From NCBI GenBank assembly GCA_964017065.1, contig OZ024791.1:7058547-7122546 (forward strand): 64,000 bases of DNA, written 5' to 3'. Positions 35,301 to 45,619 of this stretch are shown here, piece by piece. The notes under the pieces are model-generated. The model saw only the letters and a list, made by a program, of their open reading frames with translations. It did no database searches and was not told the origin of the DNA. How positions within the stretch are numbered: the first letter of the stretch is position 1; every line of letters starts with the position of its first letter. A program made the translations under genes and the position numbers. The stretch is from Haliclona indistincta (taxonomy: Eukaryota > Porifera > Demospongiae > Haplosclerida > Chalinidae).

Positions 35301-38083
35301 CTCTTGCTCTCTCAGTCACTCCTTGTTCTCCTGTCTTCTGTCTCATCTTGATCATATTCTGCACAGAGGAGGACCCAGAAGGGAGGGTGACCTGCTTCTT
35401 TAGACCACTATCTCCTGATGCTGCAGATGCTGGTGCAAAACTGGGAGTCTTTACAGCAGAAGGGCGGGTAGGACCAGAGGGGCGGGAGGAGTTTGAAGGT
35501 ACTAGGGAAGGACGAGGAGGTGCTAAGGAAGATCCAGTAGTTACCTTTGTAGTACTGGTAGAAGGAGTAGCCTTTCCTTCTACTAGATCGATATATCGCT
35601 GCTTATCTTCTTTTTCCACCAGTACCACAGCTCCTTTACGCAATGGCTCTCTGTGCATAGAAAAGAAATTCACATTATTGTTGCACGAAGCATTATCTAA
35701 CCTGTTTCCTCTCATTGACAGTTTGATCTTTTTGTAGAGTCCGTCAACATCAATCTGGCATTGCTGGTAGTACAGCCAGTTCTTCCTCAGTTCAGTATAT
35801 TCAACATCACTCAATTCAGCAGCTACTTTGTCAAGATAGTCAGCTTGCTGTTGATCACTGGGCTTGCTGCCCGGAGGAATAATCACTGCCCAAGGCTGCC
35901 TTACTTTTTCAGGTATGGGTGGCGGAGGGGGAGTTGGAGCTGGTGGTGCTGAGAGAGGTGGAGCACCTGGTACTGCTGGTGGAGGAGGAGGAGGGGGTGA
36001 AGCACCTGGTGCTACTAGTGGAGGAGGAGCACCTGGTGCTACTGGTGGTGGTGGAGGAGGAGGAGCACCTCCTGGTCCTGGTGGTGGAGGAGGAGCACCT
36101 CCTTGTTTTGCTACTGAAGGACTTGGTGGAGGTGTAGATGATGATGACAACGATGACGATGATGATGAAGATATTTGGTCAGGAGCAGCAGTAGCACCAG
36201 GTTCTGCAATGCTGAGAAACCATTACAAAGTCAATGACACAGCTAAAAATATTATCTATTCAAGAACTTACGTTGAATCTCTGTGTCCAAGATATTTTGC
36301 TAGGCTGGCTCCTGATATCAACTCAGCTCTTCCCACATAGCCCATAATAGCAGTTTCCTTCTCTCCCATGACTGTACGTTTCAGCAACACTCCTGTAGCA
36401 TCACCATCAATGCACGTCTCCAAGTCACCATCAATCTGTATGAGTACAATCCCAATGTGCGTTATCAGTATGGGCTCTTGACTTACCGCCATAGACAATA
36501 GTTCACTTGGGCTTCTGACTGGAGGAGAGGAGGGTTGAGATGTATCAGAACGAGGAACAACTGTGCTCGGCTGTGTGATAGCCGGCGGAGGACTGAACAC
36601 GTTTTGCATTAGCAAGCTTGGTCGTGCTTCTCTCTTTGGAACTAGAATGTCTCTTCTGTCGCTGATCTTCACTCCTTTGGTGTCCTCCAGCGCTTGTTGG
36701 TGCACATTACCATCATGATGGTGTCCGTGAGATACCGTGAGAGGAGCTTGTAGTTCAATTGTCGATTCATCACTAGTACTGTCTTCCTCATCTTCCTCAG
36801 CGAGTCGTTGGGGCGGCTGAAACCTCAGTTGCTGTATTGTGTTCTCAACTGGTCTCTCCTCTCTGCTCACTCTCCTCACCTTGGGCTGTTGGAGAGAGGT
36901 AGTAGTGGTAGTGGGAGAGGTAGGCGGAGTGAAAACACTTGAAAATTGACGGTCTATTTCGTCAGCAACTGGACTTTGAACAGGAGATGAATACGAAGCG
37001 TATGATGTCAGATGACTGCTATTGGAAGTAGTGTGAGAAAGGCTGTTAGAAGAACGACTATTTGGAGGATGACTGATATTGAGAGGGGCAACAGGAGTGA
37101 TTCTACCAGAGCTCTCATTAGGTCTCCTGGGTCCTGGATCATCTGGTTTCTTTTGTGTAGACATTCTACGCAGCATGTGTGGACGGACTCCAGGCTCCTC
37201 TTCTTGCTCACGTGCCTTGGCGTCTTGCTGGGCCTGCAGTCTCTGAAACACCTCATTAACCGATGTACTGATAGCTCGTACAACAGCCTATAGATGATGG
37301 GACTCATACTGTAATCCAATGTATTTACCATTCTTTACCTCACTGTCACACTCCAATACATAACAGCAGAATTGGTTACGACCTGCTTTTGTGACTACTG
37401 CTGCTTTCACTCCAAGATAATGCCTGCCATCGTCCTCAGCATAGCAGAGACTGCCCACTGCTGCAGTAGCCACTTGAAGATACACCAGCTGTCAAAGAAT
37501 ACAAAAATTAATGAAGAAGTAGCAAGCATGTAAGATATTGTACCTTTTTGTCACGATCTGTGACAATCATCCACACTGGCGAGAGATAAAGTTTCTTGGT
37601 ATCAACTGATTCCCACATGAGGTGATCATCAGACTAAAGAGAGAGAGAGGGTGTGGCTGAGGATAGAAACGGTGATAAATTCAACTCACCATTCCAGTGT
37701 CGACAAGCTCCATGAACTCTGTTCTGCTGCTCGGAGTCTGCCAGTCGCTCACTGACGGTACACACCCGAGGTACTGCATAGAGATAATAGCGAACTGAGT
37801 AAGAGAAGATTCACTACATACCTTCACTGCCCAGCTTTGAGCATGCTGGATGTGTTTGCTGTTCAGTCGTCCTGTAGCTGCAGAGAGAGGGGCTGTAATA
37901 TGCACTGAGAAACAGTCTACAGTACCTTGGTAGGTCTCAGCTTGTTTTCCCTCTGCATTGGCACCTTCGCCCGCCACTTTTTTCGACCTACTCAGCTATG
38001 TACGAGCGAGGATAGATTTTTCTGCACACATAATTACTTACCAGACGCGATAGCTGCCTGCGAGCACCTTTTTCTTTACCCAT
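32302..38083 (-). CDS. CCM2-like PTB and harmonin-homology protein with giant proline-rich, WH2-like tail
   Basis: Start at 38083 ([14 protein letters not shown]). The PTB-like domain (about 37300-37920) reads '[20 protein letters not shown]', then '[11 protein letters not shown]', '[20 protein letters not shown]', '[14 protein letters not shown]' and '[11 protein letters not shown]'; spacing and words match the PTB of CCM2 (malcavernin). After a linker, '[20 protein letters not shown]' and, across a 51-bp intron (35651-35701), '[20 protein letters not shown]' resemble the CCM2 harmonin-homology domain. Then come an RD/KD-rich basic segment (34870-35130), tandem [11 protein letters not shown] units (34110-34400) and tandem SGVPPPPPV units (33170-33600). 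WH2-like helices follow ('[16 protein letters not shown]', '[13 protein letters not shown]'). Four P-x-W-K-R/K motifs end the protein (KEHM). Total roughly 1,600-1,700 residues. The CCM2 link and actin role are inference. Confidence 0.65.
33170..33600 (-). repeat. Coding tandem repeat, 27-bp unit (SGVPPPPPV)
   Basis: About 16 near-identical units encode [10 protein letters not shown] variants. Two units lack one proline and one carries PPPAPV. Such runs bind profilin, EVH1 or SH3 domains in other proteins. High nucleotide identity between units suggests recent expansion. Confidence 0.95.
34110..34400 (-). repeat. Coding tandem repeat, 33-bp unit ([11 protein letters not shown])
   Basis: Eight to nine near-identical copies encode [11 protein letters not shown], with one VPQP variant; diverged copies flank the array. 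Long open frames in the antisense and other frames are a by-product of the repeat. Confidence 0.95.
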
Positions 38084-38231
38084 AGCTGTAAACAAATCAA
38101 GCAACGTCACTAAGCGCTTTACTACGAGCCCCGCCCGCCTTATTCCTCCATGCAGCTAACGCCCTATGACGTAACGCACCACGCCTACTTCCACTAGTCT
38201 ATCATCACACAATTATTTTTATTCACAACAT

Positions 38232-39472
38232 TTAGAAGTCCTTCGAGCTGACAATACCATCATCCTGCATTAACCTTGACATAAAAGGCCTGTCAAAATG
38301 TGAGAGAAAAATTAATTTTAGTGAATCACATGCACTTACCCAAGCTCGTCGTCGCGTGAGCGTTGTGGTGTAGGAGGGTCTTCCAGCCGATCAGCTTCAA
38401 CCTTCAGCTGGGACAGACGAGCCAGAGTAGCCTCAATTGAAGAGGGCTCGTGCTCAGGTTGATGAGGAGAATGATGAGTAGAAGGAGAGGAGTGGAGAGG
38501 TGGTGTGAACTGTGAGGGTGATGGGAAAGTGACGATACAGTGGTGAATAAGACTCACTGTTCTCTCTTTAGTAAGGTACTTGTTAACATCAGGTCCTCGA
38601 ACATACTCGAGAGCAGCTCGTACAGTGACCAGCACATAGCTGTGCAGAGAGGAATATATGAACAGAAAGGGGCTAGCTACCCAGGGCTGACCTTAGTTTA
38701 CCAGCAGAGCTTTCACTCATAGACCAATGAAACATCTCGATATAGTACATATCACTAGGGAAGTTTTCTAACAAATAAAATCACCAGGCTAATGACAACA
38801 GAACACAGCTGCTGCTACTGACTCACTCGGATTGGCTTGAACTATGATTGTAGCCTACAAAAGAGAGAGAGAGAGAGAGGGAGGGAGAGAGAGAGGGAGG
38901 GAGGGAGGGAGGGAGGGAGGGAGGGAGAGGGAGGGAGGAAGGGGTAGGGAGAGAGAGAGAGTGAGTGAGAGAGGAAGGAGAGGGAGGTAGGAGAGAGAGA
39001 GAGAGTCATAGCTGTGGAAGAACAACAATACTAAAGCTAACCAATAAACTGATTAGTTCGTCAGAAGGGAGTGGACTTGGCTCTGAAGGTAGAGTCAGTA
39101 ATACACTGTTATCATACACATAGACTCACCTCCATATCGTAGTCTTATCTTTAGCTGCTCTCTAACGTCAACCTGTATGCTATCCTGTAACAACATTATA
39201 CTAGCACATCTCATACATTAACACGTGCATTCACACCATAGCGTCCTGCATGCAGTGAAGTTTCTCGAGTGGTGAGTGAACACGTTGTAATCTGTTCAAT
39301 TGTTGCACAGTTTGTGGATAAGGTCCGCTATAGTCTGCCGGCAGACCCATGGCGCTTGGAGTGAATGAACTCATCAAATTTTTGCAACGGTCTCGAAACT
39401 TCTCATCTTCGAGTCTGTGTTTCTCACAAACCGTACTATATACTTTGCTCTCGAGCTTGCACATCACATAAC

Positions 39473-39530
<58 letters not shown>

Positions 39531-40626
39531 AAGGGCAAATGTCACACACTGATGACATACTCTTCAATAGCCATCCATGCATTCTCCTGAACTCTCTTAT
39601 CCTCTACTAGCCGGTGGTCATGTGAGTGAGCTGAGCAGAAACTCTACATAGTTAAGAATACAAACCATAATTCACACTATTGCATATGAAAACAAACACA
39701 CAGGACTGTATGTAAACTGTAAACACATTCTCTGCATAGCACAGCTCACAATGAAACTTTGCTTCACCAGAGCTTCTATCTTCAGTGAGGCTTCATCAAG
39801 GAATCTTGGAAGTATCATGTAATTCTCCCTAAACATAGCAATCTTCTTATTGATCTGATCTAACACCTGTATATATACCATCAATGTGAAGTACATCATG
39901 TGAAGTGCATCCGTAACCATAATCCATACTAGTATGCTGGTTTTGAAATATTTAAATATCATACGCGGTGACGTGTTATCATTTCCGTTCACAGACCTGC
40001 ATATGGTTCTCGAAACACTGTATCAACCTGAAATGATCGCTGTGTGACCGTCTAATCCTTATTAAGTCTTCCTTGCTCTTGGCTCCTTTCGAGTTCCGTC
40101 GATTGTACGATCCAGACACCATTGGTCTGTCGACAATGAACATTCGATACTGGTGTAAGTGCTTGTTATACGCCAGCTCCTCCGCTAGGACCTCCACATC
40201 AATCACACCCTCCTTCAACACGGACTGAAGAGTATGATCCACCAGCTTCCACTCGATTCGTTTTCCTTTAACCAGCGATTGATACTGACTGTAGCGAGAA
40301 TAAGAGAAAGTCATGATTGCATCTAGGAGGTGAGATTTAGCTCACTCTCTGTATAATTTGGACGGCTCCAAAAGATGAGCCTCGACAAAGTTGGGATTGA
40401 TTTGAGAAGGATGAGGGAGTGACGAAGATTGAGGGATGCACACCAGCCAACATTCCTCTTGAGCACGTTCATAAAGTGCACTGTAGCGGTCCTATATACA
40501 TACAAGCCCCCACACACAGACACTGTAATAGCTGTAGTACACAACCATTGGTTATAATCTCACCTGTAGGGCTTTGTAGAACTCGTTATATTCCAGATCG
40601 TCAACAGAAGCTGAGAAGCCAGCCAT
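38232..40626 (-). CDS. VPS9-domain protein, probable Rab5/Rab21-class GEF
   Basis: VPS9 domains catalyse GDP/GTP exchange on endosomal Rab5-family GTPases. ATG at 40626 gives MAGFSASVDDLEYNEFYKAL. The helical region is 'VLDQINKKIAMFRENYMILP', 'NLMSSFTPSAMG' and 'RLQRVHSPLEKLHCMQDAM'. The VPS9 core reads 'LPSDELISLLATIIVQANPS' then 'SAGKLSYVLVTVRAALEYVR'. The N-terminus resembles ANKRD27 (VARP), but no ankyrin repeats are present, and the protein ends 'DDGIVSSKDF' at 38232. A Ser/Thr/His-rich linker and a predicted coiled segment lie near the C-terminus. About 500 residues; several introns hold purine repeats. Confidence 0.8.
38862..39004. repeat. GA/GGGA purine tract in a VPS9-gene intron
   Basis: About 140 bp of GA, GGGA and GGAA units on the plus strand, with at least eight consecutive GGGA units near 38895-38930, so quadruplex-capable. 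It is a polypyrimidine block in the pre-mRNA. Confidence 0.9.
39475..39529. repeat. (AG)n microsatellite next to a VPS9-gene splice acceptor
   Basis: About 27 AG units on the plus strand read as an uninterrupted (CT)n polypyrimidine tract just before an exon on the minus strand. Confidence 0.95.
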
Positions 40627-40853
40627 TATCCTTCAATTACTGACTCGGGTCCTCTCCTCGAGTCCTGATTACTCTGCTTAGGCGCCGTAAAGAGAGAAAA
40701 TTGTAAACGAACAAGGCTTCTTTGATATCTAAATTAACGTTAAACGAATTTATTTTATCTATTTATGAGGAAGATCTAGAGCTAGCAAGCCTCTCGCAGG
40801 ACGAGACGAGTCTTGCTTCGGTTCCAACTTCCAGCCAACCCAAAGAAGAGGCA
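40627..40853. promoter_or_regulatory. Bidirectional promoter VPS9 gene/GIT
   Basis: 227 bp between divergent ATGs. An in-frame open stretch precedes the GIT ATG but has no ATG of its own and no family resemblance, so it is read as 5'-UTR. Confidence 0.45.
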
Positions 40854-43800
40854 ATGGCTGACGGGCGACATCTTGAAAGTATATGTGCGGACTGCAACGC
40901 CCCTAGTAAGCTCATTCGCCGTCGCACGCGGCGTTCATTCACACTCTTGTACAGATCCGACCTGGGCATCAGTGAATCGCGGTGTATTCTTGTGTGATGA
41001 GTGCAGCGGAGTGCATCGCAGTCTGGGTAGACATGTGTCGCACATTCGTTCTCTACACACCTCAAACTGGCCCCCATCACTAAGAGAGGTCAGGTCATCC
41101 TCTTTCGATTCTGTTCTGATAAACCAACTATAAACTGCTTTTACAGATGGTAAGCCAACTTGTTCGCAAGGGAGCTAATGCTATATGGGAGCAGTCGCTA
41201 CGAGACTCAAGTGTGAAGGTCAAAATCAAGAAGCCCTCTCCGAGAGACAAGCAGTGAGTTCCATGCCACACACTTTGCCACACCCACACTGGTATGTTGA
41301 CACTGTGACAAAAGTACACAATAGCTTCCATACGCTCTTTGAGAGTAGGTAGTATTTGCAGTTGTGAGATATGTATCACTGTGTGTGTGGGTGAGGATGT
41401 ATGTGTTTAACGGTTGGTAAACAGCTAGTTGTTGATAATACGTCATTTAATTACTTCAACCCGTACACAACCCCTTTCTGTCTAGTGCTGCAAAGGAGAA
41501 CTTTATCATAGCCAAGTACAAACACTTGAGCTTGTTGCTCAAAGGAACTGTCAAAGAGTCACCGACTATGATTGAAGATCTGAGCAAGGTTCAGCAATGT
41601 TTATCTATCCTTCACATTTCATTTTCCCCTCAGCAACTTCATGCTAGTGTACGTACAAGTAACCTCGAGACTTGCCTTCGTCTATTGTCCCTTGGTGCTA
41701 ACCCTAACTACATGCATCCAGTAAGCATTGTCATTACTCTTCTTACCTCCCTCCATTCCTTTCCTAGGATCGTAACACCACTCCATTGCACGTAGCAGCC
41801 CATGCTGGTCAGGCAATGCAGGTTGAACTACTGGTGGTATATGGTGCTAACCCATGTGTGCTGGATCTGTTGGGCCACACCCCTGAAGAGTGTGCCCGTA
41901 TTGTAGGTCATCATGTATTAGCAGACAGACTGACTGAGTGTCAGTATGACCTTACTGACAAGCTCTCATTCTTCCTTTGTGGCCGCAAACCCATGCACAG
42001 CAGCGGAGAGCACTACCTCATACCTCCAGAAATAACGTACTAACTCCTCTCTCTCTCTCTCTGTCTTTCTGTCTGTTTGTCTCTCTGTCTGTCTATCTAA
42101 TCTCTCTCTCTTTCCTTCAATTATTCTCTGCGCATTACTATATTTGAATTGTTTAGTAACACAGGCAGTAGTGAACCTAGAAATAAACTACAAGAGGTGT
42201 GTTTTATATTAAATTGTCAGTGTGTATAATAATGACATACTTGTGCATTAGTTAACTAACAAGGTGTTTGAAGATCTTGCAGCTGATGTTTATGATGAGG
42301 TGGACAGACGAGAAACTGATGCAAGTGAGCATTTCCCTTTTGCTTTGTACTCCCATCCTTTCCTTCTCTCTCAGTTTGGCTAACTACACAGCAAATGCAC
42401 AGTTCTGTACCATTTCTTCCCGTCAATCCGTCTTTGTCTCCTATGAGGAACCAAGCACGACAAAAATTGGCTACTTTAGATGCCAAAGAATTCACTCATC
42501 TTGTAATTGACATCCTTTTAGATGCTAATCGGAGACAGAATATAAGCTTGGAAACCGGTAAAAATAGCATAATATCCTAGGTAGTGTTTGCTTAGCGTTT
42601 TAGTTCTCTCTCTCTGTGCTAGCTTGTAATGTATTCTCATTTGATGCTTGTAGGACAGCAGTCAGGCACTGTGGTACCCATGATAGGAGGCATGATGCCT
42701 GACCATGACTATGAAGATGTACCTATAGAAGGAGAAGAAGAGCGTGAACGGAGTCCTCCCTCTCATCTCACTCCACCTGTGGAGAGCACCTATAGTATTA
42801 TAGTAGAGGAACATCAGCACCTCATGGAGAGAAATATGGAAGAGGAGGATGAGTATAGCCACTTGGCAGATGATAACAGCTCTACCCAGGAGAGTCCTCA
42901 AGGTTTCTATGATGAAGTAGGAACAGCTGGAAAGGGAGGAAAGAATAGACCTCGTAGTACTCCTACAGAAGAGGGTTATAGTTTAGTGACTGAAGCTCCC
43001 CATGAACCTCCTGCACGAGGGAAGCGAGAGCCACCACCAGCTCTTCCTCGGATTCCTTCATCTTCTTGGCGTCCTCACACCACTTATGTAAGAGGTACGA
43101 GTGACAAGCCTGTTGGTGAGCCTGGCCCAGCATCACCATCCACTCTGCCTGGGGCAGGGAAGGATTCTGTTTCAAAAGTGAAATTCAATGTGATTATGGA
43201 ACAGCTGAGAAAAGTGCAGGTATGTGAAGAGAGTGTGATAGTAGCAAGGAATGCGCTGTTTACTTCTCTATAGAGGGAGAAGAATGAGCTTGAGGCAAAG
43301 AACGAGAAACTAACCGAAAGATTATCAGAAATGCAGACACAGGTAAGAATTATTGTGCGCCTTGTTCCTTCTCCTTTATCGATAATTATTTCTTTCTTAG
43401 CTTGATAGATTATTAGAAGAAAACCAAGAGCTCAAGTGTGGTCTAAAGCCAGGAGGCACACCTGACTCGCTTGTCTCTAAGAGCCCTCCCTCTCCTTCTA
43501 CACTACCAACTGACACAGCAAACTCACTATCTGTTTCTGCAGCTGACCACACTTACGCTGTCGTCAATAAAAGGGTATGGTAGATGATTTTTGTTTTTTG
43601 TTTTAACTCTAGTCTATAAAGTCGAAACAGAAGGCGAAGAAGACCATGTCAACACCCCCAATGGAGACAGGATCACCTGTACCTGTTCGTCGTGCTACCA
43701 GCCCTACTGCATTACATCAGCAACCACCTGCTGCAGCTACTGCTCCACCATCAACCTCCTCTTCCTCATCTTCTCCTTATCCCATTGCACCCAGCCTCGC

Positions 43801-44418
43801 CACTGACCCTAGACACACTCATGTATCTATGTCCAGCAGTGAGGGAACCTCTCCAATACCGTTCACTGGTGAGTACACCATCACTGAAAAAGAATTATTA
43901 ATTTTTTTTAGGAGGCAAGGTCACTCCTGAAGTGTTCCATTCGGAAGATGAGGCAACTCCTGGCAGTGCACCTACACTAGAGGAGGTCAATATTGGTATC
44001 AAACACATCACTCACTGTATTCAAGACTTGCTGATAGCTGCTCAGTCACAACATCAGAGAGAGTAAGAGCTACACTATTCCAATGGCTGCACTCACTCTT
44101 GCATCACTCAGGTTTATACCATGCTCTCAAAAGATCAGTCAAGCAGTCAGCAAGACCACAAGAGGATTTTCCACTGTGAGCGGTCTAATTCCTTCTTGTA
44201 TTATCTTTTTGGTGTCTTCTTGCATGTAGAAAAACTCCTCCCCTGAGGTATCTGCTTCATTGAAAGAACTCGAGAGAGCAACTCGACAGTTGATGTCCGA
44301 GTGCCGTACCCCGTCTCAGAAAGACCCAGCCTATCACACTCGTCTGGTGATGAACAGTGCATATGACGTTGCTAAGGCAGCGCGCTTCCTAGTAACCAGC
44401 CTCGAAGGTGCTTCATAG
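40854..44418 (+). CDS. GIT1: GIT-family ArfGAP (GRK interactor)
   Basis: GIT proteins inactivate Arf GTPases and scaffold PIX/PAK signalling at adhesions. Exon 1 (40854-40905) joins exon 2 at 40955 to give the zinc finger [20 protein letters not shown] then CDEC (C-x2-C-x16-C-x2-C), and '[10 protein letters not shown]' carries the catalytic Arg. Ankyrin repeats follow ('[16 protein letters not shown]', '[20 protein letters not shown]', '[20 protein letters not shown]'). Spa2-homology repeats: '[19 protein letters not shown]' and '[20 protein letters not shown]'. A coiled coil lies near 43280-43420, and the C-terminal focal-adhesion-targeting helices read '[17 protein letters not shown]' and '[20 protein letters not shown]'. 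Complete by family layout; GIT1 versus GIT2 is not decidable, so the symbol is nominal. Start chosen because upstream in-frame sequence lacks ATG. Confidence 0.95.
42043..42115. repeat. CT/TCTG-rich tract in a GIT intron
   Basis: A (CT)n run with CTGT and CTGTCT variants immediately follows the exon carrying the last ankyrin segment. Confidence 0.8.
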
Positions 44419-44620
44419 CCTCAACCACCAAATAAACAGAAATCAAACCAACGATGTGACCTTGTCACATACTACCTCGAATTATTATTATTATTATTAT
44501 AGTAGCGTGTATCCTATAGTTCGTTCATGACGTGTGTGTTATTTCGTTAGTGAATAATAAATTTTAGTGATTCTGATAAACAACACAACAAATACAAGTG
44601 CACAGGGGAAGAGGATGGGG

Positions 44621-44884
44621 TCACTGAGAGTTAGTGATCCACTGATAGGTCTTGAGCATCAGGAACACGGTGCACACACCAATAGCAGTTTTCACTTCTT
44701 CTGGACTGACTCGTTCACGGCACTGCACACATTGCTGACGAACTGCTTGGCGCTCAAAATACATGCTATTCGGGAGAGAATGAAATAGCCAATGACATTG
44801 CAGATACAGCGGCTACCTTGGAAACAGAGAGAGTTTCAGCTGTTTATCCTGGTTGGATGGCTGAGTTCCTCGCTTGTAACACAT
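44621..44884 (-). CDS. Small 70-residue protein, family not recognised
   Basis: Two exons (44884-44817 and 44765-44621) join through a 51-bp GT-AG intron. They give a 70-residue frame starting MCYKRGTQPSNQDKQLKLSL. An in-frame TAA lies 9 nt upstream of the ATG. The C-terminal half has a CxxC pair ('RQQCVQCRERVSPEEVK') and one hydrophobic segment, 'AIGVCTVFLMLKTYQWI', before the stop. It could be a small mitochondrial or endoplasmic-reticulum membrane protein. Support is a clean frame across a canonical intron and position in an otherwise empty interval; no homologue is recognised. Confidence 0.5.
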
Positions 44885-45039
44885 TGTACGTTAGTCTACT
44901 TTAAAAGCGTTGGGTTTTATAGATGAAAGTCAATTCCAGACGTTCAGGAGGAAAGGAGAGGCTCCCAGCACTGTAGGCCGCACTCACAACTGTCCTTCGA
45001 AACGCTGACAACGCACAAGAATGAAGTACACAATTTGAT

Positions 45040-45095
45040 CACGTGAGATCACCACGCCCATAATTATGATCACGTGCCCTTTTAATTACCACGTG
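45040..45095. promoter_or_regulatory. Three CACGTG E-boxes upstream of LLPH
   Basis: CACGTG occurs at 45040-45045, 45071-45076 and 45090-45095. The first two are in the longer form GATCACGTG. The last ends 15 bp before the LLPH ATG. The same region divides LLPH from the divergent 70-residue gene. Confidence 0.65.
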
Positions 45096-45109
45096 TAGAC
45101 TTACATGTA

Positions 45110-45464
45110 ATGGCGAGGGGTCTTCGCTCAAAGAGCCGACAGCGAGCTCTCTCGGTCAGCAGGAAAAAGTTCGCGAAGTTGGAGCATCAGAAAGTATGGG
45201 CTCATTATCTTAAAGTACAAGCCAGGCAATCGACTGAAATGGATACTACTGCAGCTGCGGAAGAGCCAGTCCCTGAATCAGGTTTGCACAAACCAACTCC
45301 TCCTACAATAATGTTACACCCACACAGGAGAAGAGAGTAGTGAAATGCAAGTGGACAAACCTAAAGTGTCCAAGAAAGCCGTCAAGAAATGGTTGATATC
45401 TCGCAGTCAAAAGAACAAGCTCAAAAGACTAAGTAATAAACACAGACACTCCAAGTGGCACTAG
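45110..45464 (+). CDS. LLPH: LLP homologue, small nucleolar/ribosome-associated basic protein
   Basis: LLPH proteins are small, basic, nucleolar proteins tied to ribosomal RNA and chromatin. Two exons (45110-45281, 45328-45464) give about 102 residues. The N-terminus MARGLRSKSRQRALSVSRKK matches the family's MA-x-x-LRSK start. The C-terminal half 'MQVDKPKVSKKAVKKWLISR' then SQKNKLKRL matches the conserved block ending in a basic tail. Overall lysine/arginine content is very high. Assignment rests on the two end motifs, since the middle is divergent. Confidence 0.75.
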
Positions 45465-45619
45465 CTTTCATCACATGTTCAGTTTATATATAATTATGGT
45501 TAGTGATGAGGTATCATATTTTTAAATGCATCAGTGAGAGAGATATGGATTGAGGGATTATAATGCGTATAATAGAGTGAGTCACTGCCATGCTGTCAGT
45601 CAGCGGGTATCCACCATCG

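Noticed and set aside
34797..35403. Plus-strand open frames rich in Leu/Ser/Cys opposite the RD-rich segment
   Set aside because: Antisense of the Arg/Asp/Lys-rich coding stretch; no independent motif or start context.
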